The notes under the pieces: model-generated
The model's input: the letters and a program-made list of their open reading frames with translations, nothing else
Databases searched by the model: none
What the model was told of the DNA's origin: nothing
Made by a program: the position numbers and the translations under genes
Part shown: in pieces, positions 47,221 to 58,090 of the stretch
How the letters are laid out: the number at the start of each line of letters is the position of its first letter
Numbering within the stretch: the stretch's first letter is position 1
Assembly: GCA_039545315.1 (NCBI GenBank)
Contig: BCIM01000001.1
Coordinates: 2,947,783 to 3,011,782 of the forward strand
From: Kondoa malvinella
Taxonomy: Eukaryota; Basidiomycota; Agaricostilbomycetes; Agaricostilbales; Kondoaceae
DNA length: 64,000 bases
Direction: 5' to 3'

Positions 47221-49080
47221 ATGATACCCTCTATGGCTGATTTGGAAGCTCTGTGGGAGTATGTGCTCGCCAGACCTGGTCAATTGGGCACTTGGATTGC
47301 GGGATTCGTGCTGGGAGACGCGTTGCTTTACCTCATCATTCGCTTGGTACGGTCCTTTCTGCTTAATGTGAAGACTTGGGGCTGATCAGGAATACAGATA
47401 TGGCCAGCTCAAGAAGCACATCCATATGCTTTGGTCAATAATGAGCCTCCTACAAGATCAGCAAATTACTCAGACTCGCAAGAGAGCCATAGCAGCTCCG
47501 CCGACGAGCCAAAAGTTGCACAAACACCCCAGGAGAAGCAAGGGCAAGACGATCAGTCTCTGTTAGACGAGGTCGACAGCTTTCTCGAATCAATAGACCA
47601 GCCGAAGACGAGGCAAGCGGAAAAGCAAGAGCTTGAGCATGAACGTATACCGACCAGGTTACAAGCTGTGCTGCACGATCACCCACTCGATTCGCCAATG
47701 GAAGGCAGCGCTTTGCTCGTAGAAAATCCTCATGAAGATAGTTCGACTGATTCTGGCAACCAATTCTCACTCGACATTACAATGATTGATCATGGATCCT
47801 CAGCAGAAGAATCTAGCGATAAAGATCTCCTCACGCCGGAAGACCTCTCAGCGGAATTTGAGCAGCAGCAAGACCCGCGCAAAGACAAGCGACGAACCCT
47901 AACTCTAGCCAATGCATACGAAGTACAGTCAGAATCAATACCCGAGATTGTTCTGCAATCACCTCGCCCTGGCTCTCCGCCTCAATCTTCCACTCCGCTA
48001 TATAACGATCATCCTTCACCCAATTCAATAGACATATCACCCATATCCTCTCCGCCGGCACACGACCTCTCACAAATCAGTCTGTCCGACTTTCTCGCCG
48101 ATCAAGCCTCCAGATCATATAATCAAACAGCAGATCCAAAAGCAGAAGACTCGAGCTCGATAGCGAATACGCTCAATGATGACTCGACCCAGCAGAATTC
48201 TTTCCAGACTGCGAATGATACACCTCTTGTATCGCCGACGGATGAACGGTCTGCTAGAGTCGGCTCGCAAGCGGCGGTAGACTACTTTGGACCTGCTTCG
48301 GTGCCGGAGGTTGAGATGCAGTTGGATGTCGAGCAGCAAAGGGAGGAAGTTGAGCAGGAACCAGCTGCACCAGCAAAAATCGAGCGGCAAAGCGAACAAA
48401 TTGGGCTGGAGAGTCCTGGACAATTTTACGGTGAAGGGCAGCAAGAGAAGCGATTCAGTTCGCTTCAATCCGAAGAGATCACTAAAGCCGTCGCAATAGC
48501 GGATACAAGCGCTGAACGTATGGATGTGGTAAGAGTGGATGACGTTCCTGCAAACGAGAAAGCAGAGGACGCGGTTGAAAGTAAGGCTGAAGAAATTGCA
48601 GAAGAAGCCAACACGACCCTCTCCTCAGCTCTGTCTTCTACTCTATCAACTCTCAATGAACCAGCCACACCGCCCAATGAAGCAAGCTCACCTATCAAAC
48701 CAGATCCATCCCCTCTCAAAGCAGCACAATCACCACCAACGAAATTACCTTTGCCAGCGACGCTCACCCCGCAAGCTTTACAGCAGCACAATGTCCTCTC
48801 CCGCATGCAACTAGGTCGCTCAATCTCTTTGCAGGACATACAACCCCGTTCTCGACGAGCTCTATCCTACATTTCGAACGGCTCGAACGAATCTAGCCAG
48901 AGTTTGTTTAGCAACACCCTTGGGGTCCGAGGTTCTCTCAAGAGATCAAAGAGCAGTCAATTGGGTTTAGGGTTGGGTTTAGATAGAGCTGGTGGTGTTT
49001 TTGGGATGGAAAGGTCTGATATTGCGCGGATGGAGGATTTTGAGGAAGGTGATTCTAGGGAGGAAGAGGATGTTGATTGA
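47221..49080 (+). CDS. single-span membrane protein with long disordered tail
   Basis: Two exons, 47221-47346 and 47398-49080 (intron of 51 nt), give about 602 residues. The N-terminus has one hydrophobic segment (LGTWIAGFVLGDALLYLIIRLIW). The rest is Ser/Glu/Asp/Pro-rich and disordered, with short basic sequences near the end (SRRALSYISNGSNESS, SLKRSKSSQLGLGLGLD) and an acidic tail (EEGDSREEEDVD). Met at 47233 is an alternative start. No family is recognised. It could be an ER or vacuolar tail-anchored-like adaptor, but that is only topology. Confidence 0.6.
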
Positions 49081-49336
49081 ATGAAAAAAGAAAAGTGTAT
49101 AGGCTTTTGAGCGAGTATGTGAGGTGTATAGGTTGTGATGGTGTATGATTCTCGTTTCGTGTGAATGCATGTGGATGTGTTTGGCTGAATCAGCACTTGA
49201 TACAGCTTTGGTCCCTTTGCCCCAATCGTAGCACTGATACCTTGTTCGTACATTGCAAATGTAACGCTCTGTGAGATGGTCTGGCATGAAGCATTGTCCT
49301 AGAGCAAATCATGAGACTCCACTCACCTGCTTTCCA

Positions 49337-49728
49337 TCAGCCCGCTATTATCTCGTATAGTATCACGACCGTATTGATGCCAATGAGCGGTACTGCAAAC
49401 GCTTTGTCATGAGACTGCCTGACAGCATACTCACAATACTAGAGCTCACTCCTCATGACCGTCCTAACGCCCTTCATCCAATCAATGACTTTACTCTTGA
49501 CATTTCCACCTTCCTGAGGTTGCCCAACAGCGTAACCCGGGTCATTAAAGTATGCATTCTGTTGATTCGCAGAACTCGTCCAGCCAACTAAGCGAAGCAT
49601 CAGCATGACACGGTAGTCGATGTCTCGGGATGAACGGGACCTCGTGATAAGAAGCGCTCCTCGTTCAATATCGCTACAGCGTTGACGAATAGCAGGCCAG
49701 TGTAGAAAATCAAGCTGAGGCCAAACAT
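49337..49728 (-). CDS. YOS1: Yos1/IER3IP1 ER-to-Golgi transport protein
   Basis: 93 residues from three exons: 49728-49641, 49587-49450 and 49392-49337. It starts MFGLSLIFYTGLLFVNAVAI and continues LNEERFLSRVGW, the conserved first half of Yos1. NVKSKVIDWMKGVRTVMRI then PLIGINTVVILYEIIAG end the protein with the second membrane segment. In yeast Yos1 works with Yip1-Yif1 on COPII vesicles. The insert between the segments (NQQNAYFNDPGYAVGQPQEGG) is longer than in yeast. Confidence 0.9.
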
Positions 49729-50159
49729 TCTGCATCAAGGTCGCGTTCATCCGTGTAACGCTCTATATAGGTGAGTACTCTTTACCTTGTATAGTTGTTG
49801 CCTGGTTATGCTCGAGTCGCCGTCTGTTGAAGCGATAGCTAGATTAAGTTTAAGGACTTAGAAGTTAAGTCCATGCCGAGTCCCGGTGCGGTGATAGCAG
49901 CCAATCTTCTCTTCTTTCCCTCATCAAGATCTCTGCGCTCTGCTCCTACCATATCAACAGTCCAACAAGCGCGAGGCTACCCAGACGCCCTGAACTTTGA
50001 GGTTCCGTCGAGTCAAGCCAATTCGTCCCGCGATATCGGTGCATTATTAGCCTAGACTAGGTCTTTGAGCCCTGACAAGGGCTGTCTCAATCTATCCAAG
50101 ACACAACTAGCAGCAACAAAGACCTCTCCTTTCAAGCTCAACAAGTCCCTCCATCAGTC
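49729..50159. other. divergent promoter region
   Basis: Between YOS1 (minus) and the NMN adenylyltransferase gene (plus). A 60-codon plus-strand frame at 49873-50055 has no support. Both promoters should lie here. Confidence 0.45.
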
Positions 50160-51369
50160 ATGCAAGGCGAATACTCGTTTCCCACCGAGCGTATATCCGT
50201 CGGGCAAAGTAAGCACCAATCGATCTTCTAGGCAACACAACTGATGTGAATACAGACCCAAACAAGACACCAACGGTTCTAGTAGCATGCGGATCCTTCT
50301 CTCCCATGTAAACGGGTTTCTGTCCGCTCGCGCACTCCACTAAAAGCTGACTTTGGCTTTCATGGCAGTACTTTCCTCCATTTACGCATGTTTGAAATGG
50401 CTCGAGATCACGCCAATTTCAATACTGATTTCGAAATTGTCGCTGGCTACATGTCGCCCGTCAACGATCGTTACATGAAACCTGGTCTGGCAGCAGATTA
50501 CCACAGGTACAACATGTGTGCTTTAGCATGCAGCAAGACGAGCGATTGGTTAATGGTTGATCCTTGGGAAGCAAGGCAGCCTGAATATGTACCCACGGCA
50601 AAGATTTTAGATCATTTCGATCACGAGTTGAACCAAGTGCGTGGTGGAGTGGATGTGCAGGTGCAAGATGAGGAGAATCCGGGTAGCTACAAGATTGAAA
50701 AGAGGAAAGCGAGGATCGTCTTGTTGGCTGGAAGTGATTTGATTCAGACAATGTCGGAACCTGGTGTTTGGGCTGAAAAGGATGTCAGTATTCTCGCTCC
50801 CGCCCTATCTTCACAAGACTCATGATGCTCCTTAACTATGACAGCTACATCACATCCTTGGCTTATACGGCTGTTTCATCATCGAACGTTCCGAATCCGA
50901 AATTGATCAATCCCTCTTCTCCTCTTCTTCCGTTCACTCTCGTTCTCCCCTCGCCTTGTACAGACACAACATTTACATGGTCGGTCAACTCGTTCGTAAC
51001 GACGTTTCATCCACGAAAATCCGACTCTTTCTCAAAAAAGGAATGTCGGCTGAGTATCTGCTGCCTGGCGTGGTCATCAAGTACATCAAGCGGAATGGAC
51101 TGTATCAAGAAAAGGACGGTGCAGACGGAAGGAATGGCGCTATCAAGTCTGGTTCGTCGAACCCAGTGACCAGAACACCCTCGCCCGCTCCTTCGCTTCG
51201 ACCTGTTCCGGCTCAGTATGGCAACAATTCAACAAGTACACTAGAAGCGGCGCAAGACGGGAGCAGACCACCGAGTCCTAGAACAGTAGCGGCGAGGATT
51301 GCTCTGGAGCTGGATGCGGACACGTCGGATTCGGAATTGTCAGAATCAAGAGCTACGACTAGCGCTTGA
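50160..51369 (+). CDS. NMA1: nicotinamide-nucleotide adenylyltransferase
   Basis: 346 residues in four exons: 50160-50208, 50256-50307, 50369-50783 and 50845-51369. Motifs are VLVACGSFSPITFLHLRMFEMA (ATP-binding), VAGYMSPVNDRYMKPGLA, SDWLMVDPWEARQPEYVPT and VLLAGSDLIQTM. LGLYGCFIIERSESEI, then VRNDVSSTKIRLFLKKGMSAEYLLP (ISSTKIR-type motif), complete the fold. It makes NAD from NMN and ATP. The C-terminal 80 residues are a Ser/Pro-rich tail, longer than in yeast. The spliced GSFSPI junction is convincing. Confidence 0.93.
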
Positions 51370-51501
51370 TTCAACAGAGGAAGATCGGTATTTTGAGGGT
51401 TTTTGAGGATGTAAGAATAGGTTCCAAGTCTGTATTACTGCATTGCATCTCATCTGTACACAAAAATCGCACATCTACACCAAAGTCATGTCTATGAACG
51501 A

Positions 51502-52709
51502 TTACTGCAAGCGAACAATCTTGAGCGGATCCCGAGATTCTAATAACCCATGCGACTTCCACCATTCTTCACTTGCTTCGCGCGCTGAAGCAGTGACAGC
51601 ATCTTCTATCGCTTCTTCTATATCGAAAGGCCGGAAAGTGATGGTCAACCCCGATGAGACCCACCATTCTAATGCTGCGACTTGACCATATTTCGTTGCG
51701 CCGATAATGACGTCCTTGTCGTACATGAGACGAAACCTGGACGACCGCCACCAGTTCAACAGCGGGATCTATCAACATGAATCAGAAAATTAGGCTCCCG
51801 TCCAAAGAAAAGACGTACATTGCCAGTACAGCTGAGTTTGTATAGAGCTGATTTGGAGTATTGAGGGGAGAGATGAGAGTTATCTGACCACCAGTCGAGG
51901 CAGACTGTCGATCCTTCCATTGAAGCAAAGTCGAGCACATAGGCTACTTTGAGCGGTAGACCAGAGTGTTTCCACCATTCTATAGGTACGATGAGGATTG
52001 TTCGATGAAGGGAAGACAGAGACTGACCCAAGACGTCTATTTGTCTTGTGAATGTAGCACTGGACAGCGCATCTTCTGAATATTGCAACCCGCAGCCGCT
52101 CTTCGTCCTCCACCATTCCAAGACATCCACGTGCCCATGTCTGCTCGCTTCGTCCATAGCTTCCCTTATCCCAGCCTGATCAAACGGGAACTGCCTTCTC
52201 CCTTGCAAATCCCTCTTGATGGCCCAATCCAGTACAGATACTCTTCCCCAAGCGCTTGCTACTGTAGGTAAGAGGTAGGAGCAAATGCGGAGTAAAGCGG
52301 CAGGTTCTTCTTTGAGAAAGAAATCGAGCAGATAGACATAGGCGAACCGGAGCATCGCTCGACAGCTCCAAGTCGTGAATATTCTATTCTTCTTGACAAA
52401 ATATTCGTGCTTGACTCTAGTGAGCGAGGCTGAGAGGATAGCGCGGTCGAGCGGTGTAGATTGCTCAACCCAAGGAGCTGTCATTGGAATATCGTGGCCT
52501 ACGTGCAGCGTCGTGCACAGCTCAAAGTCTTGCGTATAGTTGAAGATGATGCGCAGCAGTTCTTCAGGTATCCTATGCCCTGCTGGTCTCCTGGGCGTGC
52601 AGATTTCATGAGAGATGTTTGCTTTGATTGCCTGCCCATGCTCGAGCGGAGGAGAGTTCAGCTGCAGTGTGACTGGTCGGCCTTGACGTGTAACAGTACA
52701 CGTTGGCAT
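51502..52709 (-). CDS. F-box-like protein with Trp-Trp ankyrin-like repeats
   Basis: 369 residues from three exons: 52709-52028, 51979-51819 and 51768-51502. An F-box-like stretch (RIPEELLRIIFNYT) lies near residue 46. The rest consists of about seven units of roughly 30 residues marked by LEWW or similar: SVLDWAIK, DVLEWWRTKSGCGL, DVLEWWKHSGLPL, VCLDWWSDNSHL, PLLNWWRSSRFRL, AALEWWVSSGLTI and SEEWWKSHGLL, each joined by a helix such as SEDALSSA. The pattern suggests a degenerate ankyrin-like solenoid. Such units are known in some fungal and amoebal proteins, but function is unknown; an E3 substrate receptor is plausible. Confidence 0.65.
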
Positions 52710-52883
52710 ATATAGTTTCTACAAAGGGTATCGCTGATTGAAGAAAACGTTTGCCCATCGCGCGGAAAAGTGGCAATCGACTGAATGGCATCCCGTGACC
52801 TTAATGCTTTCCGCAGCCCACATCTAGCTCAATCGTGAGCAAAGCTTGCATCCAGAGAGGAAGAGACGTACCAACAAAAGCAT

Positions 52884-54320
52884 TCAGAAGGTCCGGTTGA
52901 TGTATTTTGACGCATGCAGCGCGACGAAAGTCTGACGAGCCATCGAGTCGCACACCCAACGCAGCTTCCCATTTGGCTTTCCATCCTCATCAGGAGTCAA
53001 AGCAAAGAGCACTCGCTTTTCATGCATCACGCGCAAATTCATCTTGAACTTCTGAAGGAGCATGAACATTTCCATCTGCTTCTGCGTCAACTCTTGTACC
53101 ACGTCCAAGAAGTCGTCCAGAGAAGTGACCATGCCTTCAGGAAAAGTGAAATGACTTTGGCGAGGTAATGAGCAAGTGATGGTCAAGTCGGAGAGTTGAT
53201 CGGGTTGATGCTCATCCAGCAAAGTAATGAAGCGAGCGGCAGTAAAGTGGGTAGACAGCTCAAGATCCATGTGATGGACCGTATGAAAGGAAGGAGACTC
53301 GCGAAAAGCCTCAAAGCAAGATTTCATCACTTCGTTTTCCTTTGCTGCTGCCAAAGAGAGATGTTTGATGCGCGGGAACAAGTTGAAAAGCCTCAACCAA
53401 ACGAAGGATGAATTTGACGACTCTGTGATACCGCTGATGCTGAGATGAGTGAGTGAGGCGAAAGATGGTTTCGAGGGCCCTCCAAAGGCATCAACGATCT
53501 TCGAAGGGTCGAACCAAGGGTTGTTTAGCTGAGTGATGCTCAATTTGGTGAGACTGTCCGTGCGAATGAGTTTGTCCAGATTCTGCCATCCTGCAAGATT
53601 CGTGCCCCGAGGAGTTACCACGTTGTGTAATTCCAAGGCTTTGAGTCGAGCATCAGAATGAAGGAGCGGCAAGCTGTTTCCAGCCGAGTTGTCGTGGTAG
53701 ATATTTGGGCATTTGTGAATGACAAGGCTGGTCAAGGCGGGTAAAGTAGAAATGAATTGGGCGATGGCTCTTGGAAACTGTGCTTGACCGACAGTGACAT
53801 CCAGCGCTTGCAGAGTCTGGCAAAGTGGTAATGACCTGAATGCGTCGCTCTGAAAGAAGGGAGCGCTGGTTTTCGAGGTGCTGTTGATGACCAAGGAAGT
53901 GACAGACGTGCAAAGGCGCAGAATTTGGCGTGAGTCCGAAGCAGCGGCGATAGAACCATCCAATGAGCTGCCTTCAGGCTCACCATCATCAATGTCTCGG
54001 TGAGAGATCCAGTCGACGGTGTGGATCGATTGAGCAATCGACGGGTTCTGCAAGGTGGCATGAAGCAAGGCGTTCGAGGAGAGTGAGGTAGCATCAAGTT
54101 GGATCTCTTCATAGATCTGCTTCTGAGCAATTGCATGAAAGCGTTTGCACACTAGAGACAGCTTCAACAAAGTGCGCCCAGCTTTGGAGCGCGTCCCATT
54201 GCGAGCCAAAGTTGTAGCTTGGGGGTAAAAGAACTCGAAAATTTGCTGGAGCAGCTCGATAGGATAGCGAGAGGCAGAGTCAGGAACCGTCAGAGCTTCA
54301 GTTGAAGGTTTGATGTCCAT
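52884..54320 (-). CDS. F-box/LRR-like protein, subfamily A
   Basis: 478 residues, apparently without introns. The N-terminal F-box-like motif is SRYPIELLQQIFEFFYP, followed by LLKLSLVCKRFHAIAQKQIYEEI. The remainder has irregular leucine-rich repeats, e.g. LRLCTSVTSLVIN, LQALDVTVG, ALTSLVIHKCPNI, ALELHNVVTP, LTHLSISGI and IKHLSLAAAKENEV. The C-terminus is a long helix (LDDFLDVVQELTQKQMEMF) plus KLRWVCDSMARQTFVAL. SCF substrate receptors have this plan. The first of five similar genes on this strand; its sequence is the most diverged of the set. Confidence 0.7.
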   Translation of the reverse strand: MDIKPSTEALTVPDSASRYPIELLQQIFEFFYPQATTLARNGTRSKAGRTLLKLSLVCKRFHAIAQKQIYEEIQLDATSLSSNALLHATLQNPSIAQSIHTVDWISHRDIDDGEPEGSSLDGSIAAASDSRQILRLCTSVTSLVINSTSKTSAPFFQSDAFRSLPLCQTLQALDVTVGQAQFPRAIAQFISTLPALTSLVIHKCPNIYHDNSAGNSLPLLHSDARLKALELHNVVTPRGTNLAGWQNLDKLIRTDSLTKLSITQLNNPWFDPSKIVDAFGGPSKPSFASLTHLSISGITESSNSSFVWLRLFNLFPRIKHLSLAAAKENEVMKSCFEAFRESPSFHTVHHMDLELSTHFTAARFITLLDEHQPDQLSDLTITCSLPRQSHFTFPEGMVTSLDDFLDVVQELTQKQMEMFMLLQKFKMNLRVMHEKRVLFALTPDEDGKPNGKLRWVCDSMARQTFVALHASKYINRTF

Positions 54321-54846
54321 CCTTTCCGTCCCAGCGACCTACTGGACTCTCAGCAGATGCTCGCTCGGAGACATTAATGGTCCGAACAGACCTCAGCGCT
54401 AGAGATCCTTGTCCAGTCCGTGTCCATAGTGTCAGACATGTTGATACAGCGCAAGAGCAGATGAGGCCTCGGAAATTCAAGTCGCGGGTAGCTAAGGGGT
54501 TGCTTTATACAGGTCACTTAAAGCTGGAGAGAAGCAGCACAGATCACTTACTGTACAAGCTGTCTATACGAAAGCGCAAAAGTGGTGGTACAGGTCAACC
54601 TGGTCAACGCGTCATGCACGAAAAACAGACAGTCGAGCTATATGGCATCTAATACAGCATTGCAGGCTTATTCACTGGTCATGACGCGACTAACAGCCCT
54701 TATTCTCCCCTCACACCGTGAGACTCGCGAGGGCGTTCAAGACTCGACTTGAAGTATTGAGGTTGTACCGAGCTCCATTAAATGATATCAGCTGCGAAGA
54801 CGCGCGTTATCAGTGGAGCGCTTGTCTAGGAAAACGCCCAGCCTAC
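54321..54846. other. intergenic region
   Basis: Promoter side of the subfamily A gene and 3' flank of the next. No coding sequence, repeat or tRNA is seen. Confidence 0.5.
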
Positions 54847-56265
54847 CTAAATTTCACCGTCCGAGTCAGATTCCTCTTCTTGAGCCAGCTTCTCGTGATT
54901 ATGCTCAATCCACTCTTCCTTGTCCCCGCCGTACTCTTCATTAGCCCAAGAGAGCCCTGCATCTGTGCCAGCCATGCGATAAAGAGGCCTGGAATCGCGC
55001 ATCACTTCGAACACGGTCCCAGCCGGCAACAAATCGCTTTTCATCGCTTCCTTGATCTCCAGTATCAGCAAAGGCTCAAAAATAGCAAGATAGCTGCGAA
55101 GATTGGTGACTGTGCCGGAGGGGAACAGGCATTGCTTCAGGGAAAGGAAGTTGCTGACAATAAGTAATCTTTTGAGGTGCTGAAAGCTGATTCTGGTGAG
55201 GAAATCAAAGTGATCGAGGGAAAAGGTCGATGTACTGTGAATCTTGAGATTCAACAATTTGCGAAAGTGCGTCACTTCGTTCAAGCCATTGAAAACAGCA
55301 TTGAGATCTCCTAGCCCTTGCTTATGTTTGACGGTGAGATCCTCTAGCGCTGGGAAACAATTGAAGAAGCGAGCTGAGTCGAATGAAGAAGAGAACGAGA
55401 TGCTGCCAATGGCCAAATGGGAAAGCTGGTGAAATCGAAGATGTTTGCCGCCGTCGAAAAAGTGGCAAGGTGCGAAGCCGGTAAGAAAGTCCAACTCGAG
55501 TAACTTCAAAGAGGAAATTGATGATGGTAGATGCTGTAATGCGCGGTGGCAGGCAAGAATGGAAAAATTATCGTAAATGCCTAGGGTAGTAAGTTCGACT
55601 GCGGGATGGAGGTCGGGCAGGGCTTGACTGGTCGAACCATCAAGGTCAGACATTGCGCCTCGGCGATGCAGCACTAATCGACGCAGTACGCTCAGAGAAG
55701 AAATGAATTGGCCGAGATGAAATGGCATGCGCTGGCAGGACAGAGACACGCTCAAAGCAACAATCGTGTTTTTGAGTGGTAGGTGTTGATAGATGTCGCC
55801 GCTGAGCCAAGGTCCGCCATCCTTATGCGAAGGATTGATTGACAAATCGATCAGGTGTGTGCAAAGCATCAACACTGACATGCTGGACTGTGCGCTGCCT
55901 AACATTGGATTGAATAATGCGCAGGTCCACCAGATCTTGCGAACGTCAGCTGCTAAGCCGGGATTGCTCGAGAGTGAAGCTGCCAAAGCAGAATTGTCCG
56001 CTTCGCTGGTATGCTCGAGTTGAATGCTTCTGTAAATTTCTCGCTGCGCAGGTTTGAATAGCGCTCGGCAGACCAAAGTCAGGCGCAAGAGTACTGGATC
56101 TGCAGCGCTGCTGGTACATTTGTCCAAGTTTTGATGAGGCAGCTGTGAACAGACCAGTCGAAGCACTTCTATTGCTCTAGCTGATGCAACTGGACGCTCT
56201 CCCAGACTGAAGGGAGCCACCTCAACCTTTGGTACATGACAGGCTTCGCTCGGTCTGTCGAGCAT
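54847..56265 (-). CDS. F-box/LRR-like protein, subfamily B (copy 1)
   Basis: 472 residues in one exon. After a short disordered start, an F-box-like element reads AIEVLRLVCSQLPHQNLD and LLRLTLVCRALFKPAQREIYRSIQL. Leucine-rich segments follow (LMLCTHLIDLSINPSHKDG, VLRRLVLHRRGA, LKLLELDFLTGFAPCHFFDGG, LEDLTVKHKQG, LLNLKIHSTSTFSLDHFDFL, LKRLLIVSNF). The acidic tail ends KLAQEEESDSDGEI. It aligns by eye along its whole length with the gene at 59978-61390 (shared GPWL, STSTFSL/ESTSSFSL, CLFPSGTV/CVFPAGTI). Likely a cytosolic or nuclear SCF receptor; ligand unknown. Confidence 0.7.
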   Translation of the reverse strand: MLDRPSEACHVPKVEVAPFSLGERPVASARAIEVLRLVCSQLPHQNLDKCTSSAADPVLLRLTLVCRALFKPAQREIYRSIQLEHTSEADNSALAASLSSNPGLAADVRKIWWTCALFNPMLGSAQSSMSVLMLCTHLIDLSINPSHKDGGPWLSGDIYQHLPLKNTIVALSVSLSCQRMPFHLGQFISSLSVLRRLVLHRRGAMSDLDGSTSQALPDLHPAVELTTLGIYDNFSILACHRALQHLPSSISSLKLLELDFLTGFAPCHFFDGGKHLRFHQLSHLAIGSISFSSSFDSARFFNCFPALEDLTVKHKQGLGDLNAVFNGLNEVTHFRKLLNLKIHSTSTFSLDHFDFLTRISFQHLKRLLIVSNFLSLKQCLFPSGTVTNLRSYLAIFEPLLILEIKEAMKSDLLPAGTVFEVMRDSRPLYRMAGTDAGLSWANEEYGGDKEEWIEHNHEKLAQEEESDSDGEI

Positions 56266-56472
56266 CTGTCAGTTTACAGCATTTCTTAGCTTGCCAGGAC
56301 GACGCACATCATTTGGAGACTGTGCATTAAGGATGCTGCGATGGATCTGGCAACAATGCTGTTTGATGAGCGCGTAAAATCGCGGTAAGGGTCAAGGAGC
56401 GTCAACATGTTCACAATTGGTACATTATTATATCCAAGCAGCTTAGGATGACATATATGACTGACGACCTTC

Positions 56473-57453
56473 TCACCAAATCACCTCATCGCTCTCGAAA
56501 GTTCCGTCCCACTCTTCGTCATCCAGGAGATCCGAGACAATATCTTTGACATCCGAAACTAGATTGCTTGTCCATGCGATACCATGCTGATCGTCGCTGA
56601 CAGTGAAAGACATTGACTCAATGGTCATTTCGATAGCAGCTGCGTCGGACCATGTATAGCTAGCCAGGGTCTTGCTCTTATTACTGTCCAGATCGGGGTT
56701 GGGCGTCTCTGCGCACAATGAGCGGTCATTTTGGAATCGAAAGGGCACTCACTGTCGTCTGCCGAACACACAGTTCTGCTTCCATCTGCATGCGATTCAT
56801 CGACTGCCCGCTGCGATGAGATATATTGGGTATAATCAAGATATCTGTCGAAAGAGGAGGAGATGAGATCATTTGCAATTGAGGTTGCTTGAGAGTTGGA
56901 ATAGCCCTGCAATGTGATTTTAGAGCGAGTTCTGTTGGCGCAAGACAAGCTAGCTTACTTTTAGACTAAGCTGACCGCTAGCATGCAACTCTGCTTGCAG
57001 TGGTAAGCCGCACCATATTGTGCACCCTCTCCACATGCCCTCCTTCATCTGTAACGGTGCCTGGTTCATTTCATACCCCTCAATTGCAGGTGCGATGGGT
57101 GCCCAAAGCTGTCTCTCCACTTGATTCGGACCGGTATGGTCATGGCGTGTTAGAGGTGCGAATGTGATGACGGTAGATTGATTACGATGGTCAACACTAA
57201 GTATAAGGACAGGTCGGACGCCAAATACACGAAGCGACTTGGCTGGAAACATCTCCACGTAGCGATCTGTTGGAAAGGGCAGGCCTGCTTGTCTATATTG
57301 ATTCGACTCTGCGGTAGCGGTTGAAAGATGGAACAATAGAACAGGCGTATGTTGGATGGACAAACGAAGATAGGCGAGACTGTTTGCCGCACACAACGAT
57401 AAGAACTGCTGAAAGGCTGTCGGGTCCTTTTTGACTTGACGAAGTTCAGGCAT
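56473..57453 (-). CDS. hypothetical protein
   Basis: 294 residues from three exons: 57453-56959, 56906-56753 and 56708-56473, all joined in frame. The N-terminal half is ordered and beta-rich (AYLRLSIQHTPVLLFHLS, VFGVRPVLILSVDH, STVITFAPLTRHDH, GCTIWCGLPLQAELHAS). The C-terminal part is acidic (TVSDDQHGIAW, DIVSDLLDDEEWDGTFESDE). I recognise no family. It sits inside the array of F-box/LRR-like genes but shows no LRR pattern. Confidence 0.6.
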
Positions 57454-58090
57454 GGTACTGCAAGCGCGCTTCGTAGGCTATGTAGCAGTACAACCGGACG
57501 AGGCAGTGGGGATATAGCTGTGTATCAAAGCAGTAGTAGACCGGAGCGAAGCAGAAGCCAGCAAGACCAGATATCGTCTGACTCAGTGTGACTCGAGTGA
57601 GAATAGCGCGCCCCATGAAACTGGTCCAGCCTGACTAAAACATCTTCTTCGGGCAAGCACCGATCGGCTTGGGTAGCAAAGGTATCGTATGACCATAGGT
57701 AGGCATCTCTTTGACCAGCTGGCATCTTTGCAAAAGCAAGTGAATTGACGAGACCTCAGGCTCTGTTGCCGTACTACATTTCCAGATTGCGCATGAACGG
57801 TGCTGCTTCATGAGTCTGGCAACAGATAGCTGCTCAAAGAGGGTAAAGTTGTGGTGCGGGTCAAAAAGGTTCCAATCTGTTGCGTCGAAGTTTTGCAAGC
57901 CGTAGCTGTATGATGCTCTGTCCAATTCACTGTCCAAATGCCGCCTACGTTGCGATCCTTTGCCTTGTCACGCGTTCTAGTTCCCTCCGTGACAGGCCCA
58001 CTAGCGCATGCGAAGAATCAGATACTACAGGCAGGTCAGGAAACCGCGTATTGACATGTAGTCGAACAAGCTCACCCAGCATAGAAGCCC
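57454..58090. other. intergenic region with a weak minus-strand ORF
   Basis: A 100-codon minus-strand frame (57937-57635) begins MDSELDRASYSYGLQNFDAT and contains NLFDPHHNFTLFEQLSVARL. It lacks any family match and could be a fragment or a small gene. Its ATG lies in sensible promoter distance from the array gene's stop, but evidence is too thin to call it. The remainder is noncoding. Confidence 0.35.

Noticed and set aside
47831..48839. Minus-strand frames over the disordered protein at 47.2-49.1 kb
   Set aside because: Mirror images of Ser/Glu-rich coding sequence; the plus-strand frame is far longer and spliced to a membrane segment.
57635..57937. 100-codon minus-strand ORF inside the F-box array
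   Set aside because: No family resemblance and no repeat pattern; could be chance at this length.
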